This document shows, in pieces, positions 51,420-60,313 of a stretch of DNA of 64,000 nucleotides; position 1 is the stretch's first letter, and every line of letters begins with the position of its first letter. The notes below the pieces were generated by a model. That model ran no database searches and was not told the DNA's origin. It saw nothing but the letters and a program-made list of their open reading frames with translations. This stretch comes from Streptomyces glaucescens (lineage in GTDB: Bacteria; Actinomycetota; Actinomycetes; Streptomycetales; Streptomycetaceae): NCBI RefSeq assembly GCF_000761215.1, contig NZ_CP009438.1:62001-126000 (forward strand). Reading direction: 5' to 3'. Position numbers and translations under genes: made by a program.

Positions 51420-53552
51420 ATGACGTCTGCTGCGCCCGAACCCCCATCCTGCACCCCGCCGCCGCCGTGGCAGCACTGCGGCCACGGCGCCACAGCGGCA
51501 GATCCGGTCGGCTGCCGCGGCATCCACGTCGGTTCCCACACCGCCTGCCTGGCGCACCTGAACGAGGCCGACCGCGCCGCCTACCTCGCGGCGCTGTCGC
51601 CCGGCTCCGATCTGGACCACCGTGCCACTCCGTTCACCTCTGAACTGCTGGTCCAGTTACTCGGCGCCCTACGCGACCCCAGCACCGGCCGGCCTCATAT
51701 CGGTGATGCCCGGTTCAGTGAGGCGTCCTTCTCGAGGGGGGCCGACTTCGCCGAGGCTTCCTTCTCCGGCGATGTCCAGTTCGACAAGGCGGCCTTTTCC
51801 GGCGACACCACCTTCCAGGATGCCTCTTTCTCAGGTGACGCTGTATTCATCCGGGCGTCCTTCTCCGGCGCCGCCGGGTTCGAGGAGGCGTCCTTCTGCG
51901 GCGATGCCTGGTTCGCTGGGGCATCCTTCTCCGGCGACGCCTGTTTCGGTGGGGCGTCCTTCTCCCGCAAGGCCCGGTTCGACCAGGCGTCCTTCTCCGG
52001 CGACGCACAGTTCAGTGCAGTGTCCTTCTCAGGCGACGCCGACTTCGCCAAGGCGGCCTTTTCCGGCGACGCACGGTTCAATGACGTGTCCTTCTCAGGC
52101 GACGCCGACTTCGCCAGGGCGGCTTTCTCCAGGGACGCGGGATTCGGCCAGGCGGCCTTCTCCGGGGAGGCCCGTTTCTACGAGGCGTCCTTCACCGGCG
52201 AGGCCTGGTTCGGCGGGGCTTCCTTCTCCGGCGATGCCGCCGGATTCAGCCAGGCGACGTTCTCCGGCGACGCATGGTTCCGCGAGGCGTCCTTCTCCGG
52301 CCACGCCCTTTTCATCCAGGCTTCCTTCTGCGGTGACGCCGCATTCGGGGACGTCTCCTTCTCCGGCCAGATCTGGTTCGAGGGGGCGACCTTCGCCGGC
52401 GGTGCCCGGTTCGAGAAGACGCGCTTCGAAGCGGCGTCGCACCTTGGGCCGCTGGTGTGCGCTGCACAGGTCGTGCTGGACGCTGCGGTGTTCCAGCAGC
52501 CGGTGACGCTGGAGATCGCCGCCCGGCAGGTGAGCTGTGCGCGCACCCAGTGGGCATCGACCGCTACAGTGCACCTGCGCTACGCCGGCCTGGATCTGAA
52601 AGACGCGATCCTCGAGTACCCGGTGCTGGTCGCAGCCCGCCCCACCCCTTTCCCCCAGACCCGCTCGGCTGACTCGTTGCCGGAAACAGAGTTGTCCGGA
52701 CTGGAGCCGGGCGTGCGACTGGAGTCGCTGGGCGGGGTGGATGCCGCGCACCTGGCTCTGCACGATGTCGACCTGAGCGGGTGCCGGTTCGCCGGCGCCA
52801 TTCACCTCGATCAGCTGAAGGTTGACGGTTGGTGCACCTTCGCCACCGCCCCCACCGGGTGGAGCTGGCGCTTCCCTTGGCGGTGGAGCAGGCGCAGCAC
52901 GCTGGCCGAGGAGCACCACTGGCGGGTACGCGCCGCTCGGCTCCCCGAACGGGCCGCCGCCCTGGGCTGGTCCGCCCCGCCGCAGGACGCTCCCGCCTTG
53001 AGGCCGGCAGCGGTGGCGGCGCTGTACCGGCAACTGCGCAAGTCGCTGGAGGACGGCAAGAATGAGCCGGACGCCGCCGACTTCTACTACAGCGAGTGCG
53101 AGATGCGCCGCCACGACACCACCCGCCCTCGGGGTGAGCGTGTACTGCTGACCGCCTACTGGGCGCTGTCGGGTTATGGGCTGCGCGCCATCCGCGCACT
53201 GGCCTGGCTGGGGGCGGCCATGGCCGTAACTGTCGCGATGATGATGCTGTGGGGCCTGCCTGCCGACGATGCGAAGCCCACCATCACGGGCCGACAGGTC
53301 GCCGTCGGGCAGGAGGTCGTCCTCACCACCGCCACCCCCGACCCGGTCAACCCCACCGGTCCACTGACCGAACGCCTCACCACCGAACGGTTCGAGAAGG
53401 CACTGCGGGTGGTGATCAACTCGGTGATCTTCCGGTCCTCCGGCCAGGATCTCACCACCACCGGAACCTACACCGAGATGACCTCCCGGCTGGCCGAACC
53501 CGTCCTCCTCGGCCTCGCCGTCCTCGCCGTCCGCGGCCGCGTCAAACGCTGA
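51420..53552 (+). CDS. Pentapeptide-repeat membrane protein, 710 aa
   Basis: ATG 51420 begins MTSAAPEPPSCTPPPPWQHC and a Cys/His-rich N-terminus (CGHGATAADPVGCRGIHVGS). From about residue 100 to 330 there are about 23 ten-residue units of the type ASFSGDAxF (two pentapeptides each), forming a right-handed quadrilateral beta-helix. Then come irregular pentapeptides (VHLRYAGLDLKDAILEY, HLALHDVDLSGCRFAGAIHL) and helical regions (YRQLRKSLEDGKNEPDAADF then YYSECEMRR). Two membrane helices lie at about 590-612 (AIRALAWLGAAMAVTVAMMM) and near the C-terminus. The YYxECEMRR-plus-membrane-tail architecture occurs in ion-channel-like pentapeptide proteins. Function unknown; membrane location inferred. 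Confidence 0.85.
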   Translation: MTSAAPEPPSCTPPPPWQHCGHGATAADPVGCRGIHVGSHTACLAHLNEADRAAYLAALSPGSDLDHRATPFTSELLVQLLGALRDPSTGRPHIGDARFSEASFSRGADFAEASFSGDVQFDKAAFSGDTTFQDASFSGDAVFIRASFSGAAGFEEASFCGDAWFAGASFSGDACFGGASFSRKARFDQASFSGDAQFSAVSFSGDADFAKAAFSGDARFNDVSFSGDADFARAAFSRDAGFGQAAFSGEARFYEASFTGEAWFGGASFSGDAAGFSQATFSGDAWFREASFSGHALFIQASFCGDAAFGDVSFSGQIWFEGATFAGGARFEKTRFEAASHLGPLVCAAQVVLDAAVFQQPVTLEIAARQVSCARTQWASTATVHLRYAGLDLKDAILEYPVLVAARPTPFPQTRSADSLPETELSGLEPGVRLESLGGVDAAHLALHDVDLSGCRFAGAIHLDQLKVDGWCTFATAPTGWSWRFPWRWSRRSTLAEEHHWRVRAARLPERAAALGWSAPPQDAPALRPAAVAALYRQLRKSLEDGKNEPDAADFYYSECEMRRHDTTRPRGERVLLTAYWALSGYGLRAIRALAWLGAAMAVTVAMMMLWGLPADDAKPTITGRQVAVGQEVVLTTATPDPVNPTGPLTERLTTERFEKALRVVINSVIFRSSGQDLTTTGTYTEMTSRLAEPVLLGLAVLAVRGRVKR
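51720..52410 (+). repeat. About 23 degenerate 30-bp repeats inside the pentapeptide gene
   Basis: Thirty-base period, core GCGTCCTTCTCCGGCGACGC, encoding ASFSGDA. Similarity at DNA level is high between many units, so the array can expand or contract by recombination or slippage. Confidence 0.9.
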
Positions 53553-53850
53553 CCACCACCCACACGGCAGCGGGGAACACGCTACGGCCTGCGGGCAGTG
53601 CACCTGGCGGGAGCAGATGGAGTCGGTGGCGTACGGGCTGTGGCCACACGCCCCGACCGGATCAGCCGGCGAGGCAAACCGGTACGCCCGCGAGAACGGC
53701 ATCACTCACCGTCCCTGACGGAGCATTGGCGCCGGCTGCGGTCTCACGACTTCGTGGAACAGTTGGACTGGGCGGGGGCTGGAAGTGCAGACGGTTCCGC
53801 GATCCTGTCCCCCGCGGGAGGCTGTCAGTCCCCGTCCCTATGATCACGGC
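53553..53850. other. Intergenic, no gene seen
   Basis: No clear coding or hairpin. The next gene starts right after CACGGC with no obvious ribosome site. Confidence 0.4.
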
Positions 53851-54387
53851 ATGTCTGACGCCTTCACCGTCTTGTGGACCCACGACACCTGCCGTGCCCT
53901 GCGCAAGGCGGGCCGCGTGGGCGAGCGGCCGCCGGTCGCCTTCAGCGGCGCACACTCCTCCCTGCCCGCGTGGACCGGAGCTCGCCCCGGGGACGAGGTG
54001 TACGCGCTGCACGTCAACCGGCGCGAGGTGTACGTGGTGAGTCGGCTGCGAGTGATCGACATGGAGCGACGCGACTGCTGCGGCACGGCCCCCGCAACCT
54101 GGGAGGACCCTGCGCATCCCGGACACGGCGACTGGTCGATGCTGGGCGCAGATGGCTGCGGCGCCCAGGCGGTGCACGTGGACGCGACGCCCGTGCGCTT
54201 CGATCTGACCATCCCCGGTGACCTGCTCGCGAGCCTTACCTGGCGCAACCGCCGGGGTCAGACTCGCGGTCTGAAGTACGTGGTGGACGGCCGTCTCGAG
54301 AAAGCGGTCAGCCTTCAGGGGTTCTACCGTCTGACTCCTGAGGCCGCTGACCAGTTGGCGAAGGTCGTAGCGAGCGCCGCCCCTTGA
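53851..54387 (+). CDS. Conserved hypothetical protein, 178 aa
   Basis: MSDAFTVLWTHDTCRALRKA starts the protein. GDEVYALHVNRREVYVVSRL suggests a PUA/EVE- or ASCH-like beta-barrel. A conserved DCCG and WSMLGADGCGAQAVHVDATP follow, and it ends RRGQTRGLKYVVDGRLEKAV. The small-barrel idea comes only from the strand pattern (a ligand-sheet 'Y-L-V' run). No neighbour helps with function. Confidence 0.6.
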   Translation: MSDAFTVLWTHDTCRALRKAGRVGERPPVAFSGAHSSLPAWTGARPGDEVYALHVNRREVYVVSRLRVIDMERRDCCGTAPATWEDPAHPGHGDWSMLGADGCGAQAVHVDATPVRFDLTIPGDLLASLTWRNRRGQTRGLKYVVDGRLEKAVSLQGFYRLTPEAADQLAKVVASAAP

Positions 54388-54600
54388 TGTCGACGGACCA
54401 GGAAGGATCGGTCAATGCGACCTTCGGCGGGTCATGTGCGCCGGTTCACTGCGCTCGGAGCCCACTTCGGTACCAGTTCGTCGCGAAGGCACTCGGCTGT
54501 GGCGACAAGACCACCACCCGGCTGGTCACCGAGGCCGGCGGAAGTCGGAGTCGATGCGCCCCTGGCGGCCACAATCGGTGACCACGGGAGGACGGGTAAC
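54388..54600. other. Intergenic with a possible HTH scrap
   Basis: RYQFVAKALGCGDKTTTRLV (about 54464-54530) looks like a HTH segment but has no start, partner or continuation. Confidence 0.25.
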
Positions 54601-55182
54601 TCATGCAACCGACGCTCTGAAAGGATCGGTGGGGATGATCTCTGCCTCGTCGAAGAGCTGTTCCAACGCCTCGTGCCCGTGACGCCTGCGGAACTCGATC
54701 TCGGCTGCCGTTACGGGCAGGGTCCACAGAAGGCGGGCGTGGCCCCCGGGAACGGGACAGTGTTCGAGGTCTGGTCCGTGGAGGTAGGGCAGGCTGATCA
54801 GCAGGTGGTCGCAGGTTGACCCCGGCACCCACGGTTCACCGATCGGCATGCTGTGTTGCAGGTCGAGCTGATGTCCTCCGCAGTGGTAGTAGGCGATCAT
54901 CGCCATGAGGTCGATGAACCGCTGGTCGCGGACGTGGGCGGTCATGACGAACTCGAGGCCGTGACCGTCCTTCTCCATCGCGGCCCAGCACCCGGCGGTC
55001 ACATAGGCCCAGCTGTCACTGCGGGGACCGGGCCCCACGAGGACAACGCGCAGATCGGGCAATACCTCTCGCCGTTCCGGCCCGAGGTCGTAGTCGACGA
55101 CCTCCACCGAGTGCCCTTCGAAGAAGTGCCGGACATGCCGCTCAACGGCCTCCGCGGCCAGCACCCTCGCATCGCTCACCAC
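54601..55182 (-). CDS. Suppressor-of-fused (SUFU)-like domain protein
   Basis: 193 residues. VEVVDYDLGPERREVLPDLR, SWAYVTAGCWAAMEKDGHGL, EFVMTAHVRDQRFIDLMAMI and LISLPYLHGPDLEHCPVPGG match the bacterial SUFU-domain pattern (hydrophobic core around GLEFV and ARLLWTLPVTAAEIEF). These proteins occur as immunity proteins of polymorphic toxins or as orphan genes; no toxin gene is next to it here. GTG start at 55182. Confidence 0.75.
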   Translation of the reverse strand: MVSDARVLAAEAVERHVRHFFEGHSVEVVDYDLGPERREVLPDLRVVLVGPGPRSDSWAYVTAGCWAAMEKDGHGLEFVMTAHVRDQRFIDLMAMIAYYHCGGHQLDLQHSMPIGEPWVPGSTCDHLLISLPYLHGPDLEHCPVPGGHARLLWTLPVTAAEIEFRRRHGHEALEQLFDEAEIIPTDPFRASVA

Positions 55183-55294
55183 GCGATCATCCCACCGCGA
55201 CGGACCACCTCTGACGGCTCACTCAGCGCCATGGGGCGATGTCGCCCGCGATTACTTGACACTGCGGGGGCGCATACCGTGCCTATAGGCGCAC
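55183..55294. other. Intergenic
   Basis: Short gap between the SUFU gene start and the IS701 scrap; nothing recognised. Confidence 0.3.
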
Positions 55295-55475
55295 TACCCA
55301 CTTTTCGGTGTCGTCCCCGGGCGGCAACCGAAGTGCTCCAGCGGCGCGGTCCAGGAACTGCGGCCGGTGTCGAGCGCGCGGACGATGGAATACTGCCAGC
55401 CGGGATACGGGGATGCGCTGGTGGGGGCATCGGCATTGGGGCCGCAGCCAGCAGGTGATGTCGACGGCCAGGACC
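55295..55475 (-). pseudogene. IS701-like transposase fragment
   Basis: Minus strand, two frames: LVLAVDITCWLRP (first catalytic Asp), then DAPTSASPYPGWQYSIVRAL and DTGRSSWTAPLE, then back to ALRLPPGDDTEKW. This is the conserved middle of IS701-type transposases (WLRPDAPTS...PGWPYSIVAALE in relatives, from memory). Short scrap only. Confidence 0.6.
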
Positions 55476-55589
55476 AGACGGCCATCAACGGCCCGCGGCG
55501 GGGGCACCCGGTCAGGGCCGGCGCAGCCGGTCCGTATCCACCTTGGCCGCGGGCCACTGCCGCATTGTTCTGAAGAGCTCGTGCGATGC

Positions 55590-56141
55590 TCAGCCGGTGG
55601 TTCGGGAGGTGGTCAGGGATCGGGCGTAGTCGGCGAGTGTGCGGAAGTCGTTGTCCCGTAGGCCGATCCTCGGGTTGACGTGGTGGAGGAGTCCGGGGCC
55701 TTGGTGGTGGGCGGTGACGTACGTCTGATTCAGCTCGCTCTGCTCGTCGTCCACCCAGGTGAAAGGGCGGCCGTCCGCGTAGTCCACCAGCGGTCCGGTC
55801 TTCCAGTGGACTCCGTCAGGGCGTTCTTGGAGCAGGGCGTCGCCGAAGTCCACGAAGGGGAGTTCTGGCAGGCCGAGGACCGGTGCGATCCACCGATTGG
55901 CGTCGTCCATCCATGTGGTGGCCCAGCACAGCTCGAAGCCGAGCTGAAGCAGGGTTCGTCCGTGTTCTGGGTTGAGCCAGACACGTAGGGGGCGTCGTCG
56001 GGACGAGAAGCCCGTGTCGTGCTCATGGGCGTCGTTCCGGGGGGGTCTGAGTGTGGTGTAGCCGTCGGGCCGCCTCTCCGGCTTGGCCGCGTAGGGGTTG
56101 AGTGGCCCGTCCACGTCGAGGAACAGCATTGGTCGGTTCAC
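55590..56141 (-). CDS. HAD-like hydrolase (secreted-acid-phosphatase type unclear)
   Basis: 183 residues from GTG 56141 (GGGGGAAA upstream). Motif I MLFLDVDGPLNPY with Asp9 and Asp11, motif II CWATTWMDDANRWIAPVLGL (Thr) and FVDFGD, and motif III/IV region TWVDDEQSELNQ. These are the catalytic acids of HAD phosphatases. Many Streptomyces carry this small HAD gene as an orphan. Substrate unknown, cytoplasmic. Confidence 0.8.
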   Translation of the reverse strand: MNRPMLFLDVDGPLNPYAAKPERRPDGYTTLRPPRNDAHEHDTGFSSRRRPLRVWLNPEHGRTLLQLGFELCWATTWMDDANRWIAPVLGLPELPFVDFGDALLQERPDGVHWKTGPLVDYADGRPFTWVDDEQSELNQTYVTAHHQGPGLLHHVNPRIGLRDNDFRTLADYARSLTTSRTTG

Positions 56142-56417
56142 GGTTTCCCCCGGTCTTGCGCAGTGTGGGCTGCCCCGATCAGCGTAGCCGCGGGATGGTC
56201 TCGGCATCTCACCCTTCCGTGCGCGGCGGGGGATCCCTGCCGGCGCGTTTTCCGTTCCATGTGCTCGAAGCTGTCGTACCTCGAGGTCAGCCGGACGAGG
56301 GTGCGGGCCCCGTAGGGGCCTTGATCAGCAGAAGCGGGGCCAGTTGTCGAACCTGAATCAAGAGCGTTCCGATGCTCCCGCAGGACCCTGGAGCTCCGCC
56401 CGACCGGCGGCCAGGGG

Positions 56418-59054
56418 TCAGTGCGGCGAGGTGGGGCGGACTGCGAGGAGGGCGATGTCGTCGTCGCTGTCGGCGCCGAGGCCGATCAGGAGTTCGTCGC
56501 ACAGGACGTCGAGGGGCTCGCGGGCCAGGGCGGCGGTGTGCCGGCTCAGGCGTTCCATGGCGTCGTCCAGCGATTCGTCGCGGCGCTCGATCAGGCCGTC
56601 GGTGTAGAGCAGAACCGTCGCGTTCGCCGGGACGGCGTCCTTCGCGCGGTGGCGGGGCATGTCCGGGTCCATGCCGAGCAGCAGGCCGGAGCCGTCCTCC
56701 AGGAAGCGGGTGCGGCCGTCCTCCGTCGTCAGCAGCGGCGGCAGGTGACCGGCCGAGGAGTGCACCAGTTCCCACGGGCCTTCCTCGCCGCCCTTCAGCA
56801 GCCCGTAGATGCAGGTCGCCGTGGCTTCCCGGTACAGCGTGTGGTTCGCCATGTCGAGGCGGCGCAGCACGGTTTCCGGGGGCTCCTGCCGGTCGACGGC
56901 GATACCGCGCAGCATGCTCCGCAGCTGGCTCATGGCGATGGCCGCGTCGAGGTTGTGCCCCGTCACGTCGCCGATGACCAGCGCCGTGTCGCCGCTCGGC
57001 AGGATGAAGCTGTCGTACCAGTCGCCCCCGACCTGCGCCGTGGTGGACGACGCGGCGTAGCGGGCCGCCAGCTCCAGGTGGCCGGCCTCCGGCAGTACGG
57101 GCAGCAGTGACCGCTGGAGCCGTTCGGCGATGTTGCGGGTCTCCTGGTGCAGGCGCGCGTTGTCGACGCCCAGGGCGAGTGCGCGGCCCAGGTCGTCGAT
57201 GAGCGACAGGTCGCCTTCCGTGAACGGCCGCTCCCGGTCGGTACGGGCCACGGTCAGCGCGCCGATGATCTCCCGCCGGGCCCGCAGCGGTGCGACGATC
57301 GCGCTCGTTGTCTCCAGGCGGCCGAACAGCTCCCGGTACTGAGCGTCCAGGGGGCTCGCGGCCTCACCGGCCGGCGGGGGGCCGGCGAGCAGCAGCGGCC
57401 CGGCGCCGCTGAGCGCACGGGCGAGCGGGCCGCGCGCCGCGTCCGTCAGCGGCGGCAGCGAGCCCTCGAACTCCTCCATGCACAGCGCGCCCGGGTCGCG
57501 GTGGACCACGCACGCCCGGTCGAGCCGCGCGTCCTCGTCGACCAGGTCGACCGCGCACCAGTCGGCGAGCCGCTCGGTGAGGATCCGGCCGACCCGTTGC
57601 AGGCCGTCGTCGAGGTCCGGAGTGTTGCTCATCGCGGCGCCCGTCTCCGCCAGCAGCGACAGGCGCTCCAGAGCCGACAGAACCGCTTCGCCGTGCCGGC
57701 CGGGGGCCGTGGCCGGGTGTCCCGGGGCGACGGCCACCTGTTCCTGTGGTGCGGCGGCGGGACGTCTGCCCGGGCGGCGCGAGACGGGTCCGGGCGCTGC
57801 GGCGCGGGGGGACAGCTGCGCGACGAACACCGTACGGCCGTCCGCCGTCTCCTGCGTCTGGAGGAACAGCCGCACCGGTACGAGCCGCCCGTCGCGGTGC
57901 AGCGCGGGCAGCGGGACCGAGCGGCCCAGGATGCGGGGCTGCCCGCTGAGCAGCAGCGAGGTGAACGCCGCGATGTGCCGTGCCCGCAGGTGCTCGGGGA
58001 TGAGCGTGGGCAGCGGCCGCCCGACGAGGTCGTCGGCGTGCCAGCCGAGCAGGTCGGCGGCGGGGCCGTTCGCGGCGATGATGCGGTTCTGCTCGTCTGC
58101 GGCGATCGTCGGGACCCTGCTGCTCTGGACGTGCCCGGCGTCCCACGGTGCCGGTTCCGCCGGGCCGGCGCCCGGATCGCGTGGCACGACCGTCCACGCG
58201 GTGGGGTGCGTGCCCGCGAGCTGCCCGACGATCTCGTCGAACAGCCATGTGTGGAAGACCCGGCTGCGGGGCAGCGCGGGCAGGGTGAGCAGCCGCTCGT
58301 CACGCGCGGCTGCCTCGGCGACGTCCAGGACGTTGCTCAGGGTCTCCACCGCGGGCGCCGCGTCGGCCGGCAGGGCCAGCGGCAGGGAGCGGATCTCCCC
58401 TTCCACGGGCTCGTCGCGCAGCGCGGCGGTCACGCACGCGCTGATCACATTGCTGATGTCGTGGGCCGTGGCCAGGTCCTTCGGCGGTACCAGGTGCTGC
58501 CCGGTGGCCGCGGCCAGTTCCAGTTCGCGCAGCATGACGTGCCGGTGCTGCTGCGCCGCGGAGTAAAGCGCTCCGGGTACGTCGACGAGCGTCACCGTCT
58601 CGGCGGCCTCGGCGGGCGGCTCCAGGGGTTCCCACGCGGTGGGGTGCGGGGCCGGGACGGGCCACAGCTCGAACCACACGGTCTTGGCCGTGTCGCCGGT
58701 TTCGACGCCGTGCCGGGACGCGAGCCGGTCGACGAGCGCCAGGCCCTGACCCGTACCGGCGTACGGGGGACAGTCCTGCGGCACCAGGAGCCGCGACGGC
58801 CGGTGGTCGCGCACCGTGACGCGGACCCTGCCGTCGGCCGCCCGGGCGGACACGTCGATGTCGGTGCGGGCGTGGAGCACGGCGTTGGTCACCAGTTCGC
58901 TGGTGAGCAGTTCGGCGGTGTCCAGCAGGTCCGCGGCGAGCTCCGGTGCGGCGTCGCCCAGAGCGGCCCGCACGAACCGGCGGGCCCGCGCGACGCTCTC
59001 CGGACCCGGAGGGAACCGCTGCGACGGTGCTTCCGGGGCAGTGGGGACGCCCAT
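56418..59054 (-). CDS. RsbW-PAS-GAF-PP2C multidomain regulator, 878 aa
   Basis: Soluble protein with an N-terminal HATPase about 15-135 (LLTSELVTNAVLHARTDIDV, GTGQGLALVDRLASRHGVET) and a helical region about 160-330 (LEAATGQHL-like). A PAS domain lies at about 330-440 (DEQNRIIAANGPAADLLGWH), GAF at about 470-640, and C-terminal PP2C at about 655-875 (GGDWYDS, IGDVTGHNLDAAIAMSQLRS, LLYTDGLIERRDESLDD, DDDIALLAVRPT). It contains the kinase and the phosphatase of a partner-switching system in one chain. No STAS gene lies beside it; it may act on those at 41-43.5 kb. GTG/ATG start at 59054. Confidence 0.9.
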   Translation of the reverse strand: MGVPTAPEAPSQRFPPGPESVARARRFVRAALGDAAPELAADLLDTAELLTSELVTNAVLHARTDIDVSARAADGRVRVTVRDHRPSRLLVPQDCPPYAGTGQGLALVDRLASRHGVETGDTAKTVWFELWPVPAPHPTAWEPLEPPAEAAETVTLVDVPGALYSAAQQHRHVMLRELELAAATGQHLVPPKDLATAHDISNVISACVTAALRDEPVEGEIRSLPLALPADAAPAVETLSNVLDVAEAAARDERLLTLPALPRSRVFHTWLFDEIVGQLAGTHPTAWTVVPRDPGAGPAEPAPWDAGHVQSSRVPTIAADEQNRIIAANGPAADLLGWHADDLVGRPLPTLIPEHLRARHIAAFTSLLLSGQPRILGRSVPLPALHRDGRLVPVRLFLQTQETADGRTVFVAQLSPRAAAPGPVSRRPGRRPAAAPQEQVAVAPGHPATAPGRHGEAVLSALERLSLLAETGAAMSNTPDLDDGLQRVGRILTERLADWCAVDLVDEDARLDRACVVHRDPGALCMEEFEGSLPPLTDAARGPLARALSGAGPLLLAGPPPAGEAASPLDAQYRELFGRLETTSAIVAPLRARREIIGALTVARTDRERPFTEGDLSLIDDLGRALALGVDNARLHQETRNIAERLQRSLLPVLPEAGHLELAARYAASSTTAQVGGDWYDSFILPSGDTALVIGDVTGHNLDAAIAMSQLRSMLRGIAVDRQEPPETVLRRLDMANHTLYREATATCIYGLLKGGEEGPWELVHSSAGHLPPLLTTEDGRTRFLEDGSGLLLGMDPDMPRHRAKDAVPANATVLLYTDGLIERRDESLDDAMERLSRHTAALAREPLDVLCDELLIGLGADSDDDIALLAVRPTSPH

Positions 59055-59496
59055 GCCCCCAGTCTGCCTCAGGGGTCCCTGCCTCGCGGCGCTCCCGCAC
59101 CGCCCCGTGGCAGACGGGTGACGGCCGCGTCCACAACCGCTCTGGCCTGCGGATGGACCGGCATGCGTACCGCGCGAAAGCCGGGTGCGGGCGGAGGCTC
59201 TGGCACGGCAGTCACACGATCGGTGTCACGCAGAGTGATGGGAGGGTACGGGGTGTGCTGGATCATGTGCGTACGAGACGAGATGACGCATCGGCCGCAC
59301 CGCGGGAGGAAGTCCGCCCCGACCGACGCGAGGAGCTGTCGGCAGCGGCGTGGCTGTCCGGCGGGACCAGCATTACCGCCCTCGCGGAGACTGCCCGCAC
59401 CAGCCTCGACCGTCGGCGTCATACCCCCAGTACGCCTTGGACCGCAGCGCCAAGTCGGTGAGTACATCGTGCCGGAATTGCTCTAGGTTGGCTGAC
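59055..59496. other. No gene seen
   Basis: A plus-strand stretch REELSAAAWLSGGTSITALA (about 59330) looks HTH-like but is not embedded in a gene. Confidence 0.35.
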
Positions 59497-60018
59497 GTGA
59501 GTGGGCGGGGGCGGAGTTATCGATATGTCGGGCCGGCCGAGCTGAAGGCTGCGGTCCGGCCTGGTGACGGTGGGCGTCGGATCGACTCAGCGGCTGACTT
59601 CGACGACTGGATCACGGAGCAATCGGCAGTGGAGCTGACCGAACCGTTCACCTTCGTGGTCGGCACGGACGGTGTGCTTCGGCTGGCGCCGCGGCGAAGC
59701 GAGCACGTGGCCTGCGCCGGCGGGGACCCGGTTCTGAGTGCCGGCGAGATCAGTTTCGTCCGCGAGGCGGACCGGTGGGCCGTGAGCGAGGTCAGCAACC
59801 AGTCCACCGGGTACTGCCCGGACGTCACCTCCTGGGGGGAAATCGCTCGTGCTCTGGACGCTGTGGGACTCCGGCGTCCCTCCGGCTTCACCCACGAGGT
59901 CGTGTTCCGGCGGTGCCCCGACTGCCAGGAGCACAACATCGTGCGCGAGGCCGACTTCGTCTGCGTCTTCTGCGGCAGCGGTCTGCCCGCGGTCTGGAAC
60001 GTGGACCCCAACGCTTGA
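59497..60018 (+). CDS. Conserved hypothetical protein with C-terminal zinc ribbon
   Basis: 173 residues from GTG 59497. SYRYVGPAELKAAVRPGDGG, DDWITEQSAVELTEPFTFVV and LRLAPRRSEHVACAGGDPVL form a compact alpha/beta domain. A C-terminal zinc ribbon follows: FRRCPDCQEHNIVREADFVC then VFCGSGLPAVWN. It resembles proteins that occur alone in many actinobacteria; no role is known to me. Confidence 0.7.
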   Translation: MSGRGRSYRYVGPAELKAAVRPGDGGRRIDSAADFDDWITEQSAVELTEPFTFVVGTDGVLRLAPRRSEHVACAGGDPVLSAGEISFVREADRWAVSEVSNQSTGYCPDVTSWGEIARALDAVGLRRPSGFTHEVVFRRCPDCQEHNIVREADFVCVFCGSGLPAVWNVDPNA

Positions 60019-60246
60019 CGACCGAAGGTCGAAGCCAGCGGGCTGTCGCCGCGCGCCACGACAGGCACTCGGGTCCGTCACGAGGCGCGTCCTCATGCTG
60101 CCGGCAGCGAGTCATGCGCATAGCCGTCCGCAGGTGGCTGGTGGGGTGGTCTCGTCGCGCGGACCGGTCGCCCTCCCTCCGGCCGTACAACCATTTCCCG
60201 CGGCCACAAATCTGATCACGCGAGTCAACAGACTCTCAGATGTCCT

Positions 60247-60294
60247 GGACCTCGTCACCCTCCGGGTCTCGCGCCACGGAGGGTGACGAGGTCC
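60247..60294 (+). terminator. 18-bp perfect hairpin immediately upstream of a secreted-protein gene
   Basis: GGACCTCGTCACCCTCCG (60247-60264) pairs perfectly with CGGAGGGTGACGAGGTCC (60277-60294), loop 12 bases. It ends 20 bases before the next start codon, so it lies in that gene's 5' leader and could be a terminator of upstream transcription or an RNA control element. Confidence 0.6.
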
Positions 60295-60313
60295 CGCCCC
60301 ATGCAGGAAGAAG

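Noticed and set aside
51720..52410. Possible CRISPR-like array because of regular 30-bp spacing
   Set aside because: Repeats are contiguous with no unique spacers and are in frame within a pentapeptide gene.
57147..59486. 779-codon open frame antisense to the multidomain PP2C
   Set aside because: Shadow of a true gene with clear domains on the minus strand.
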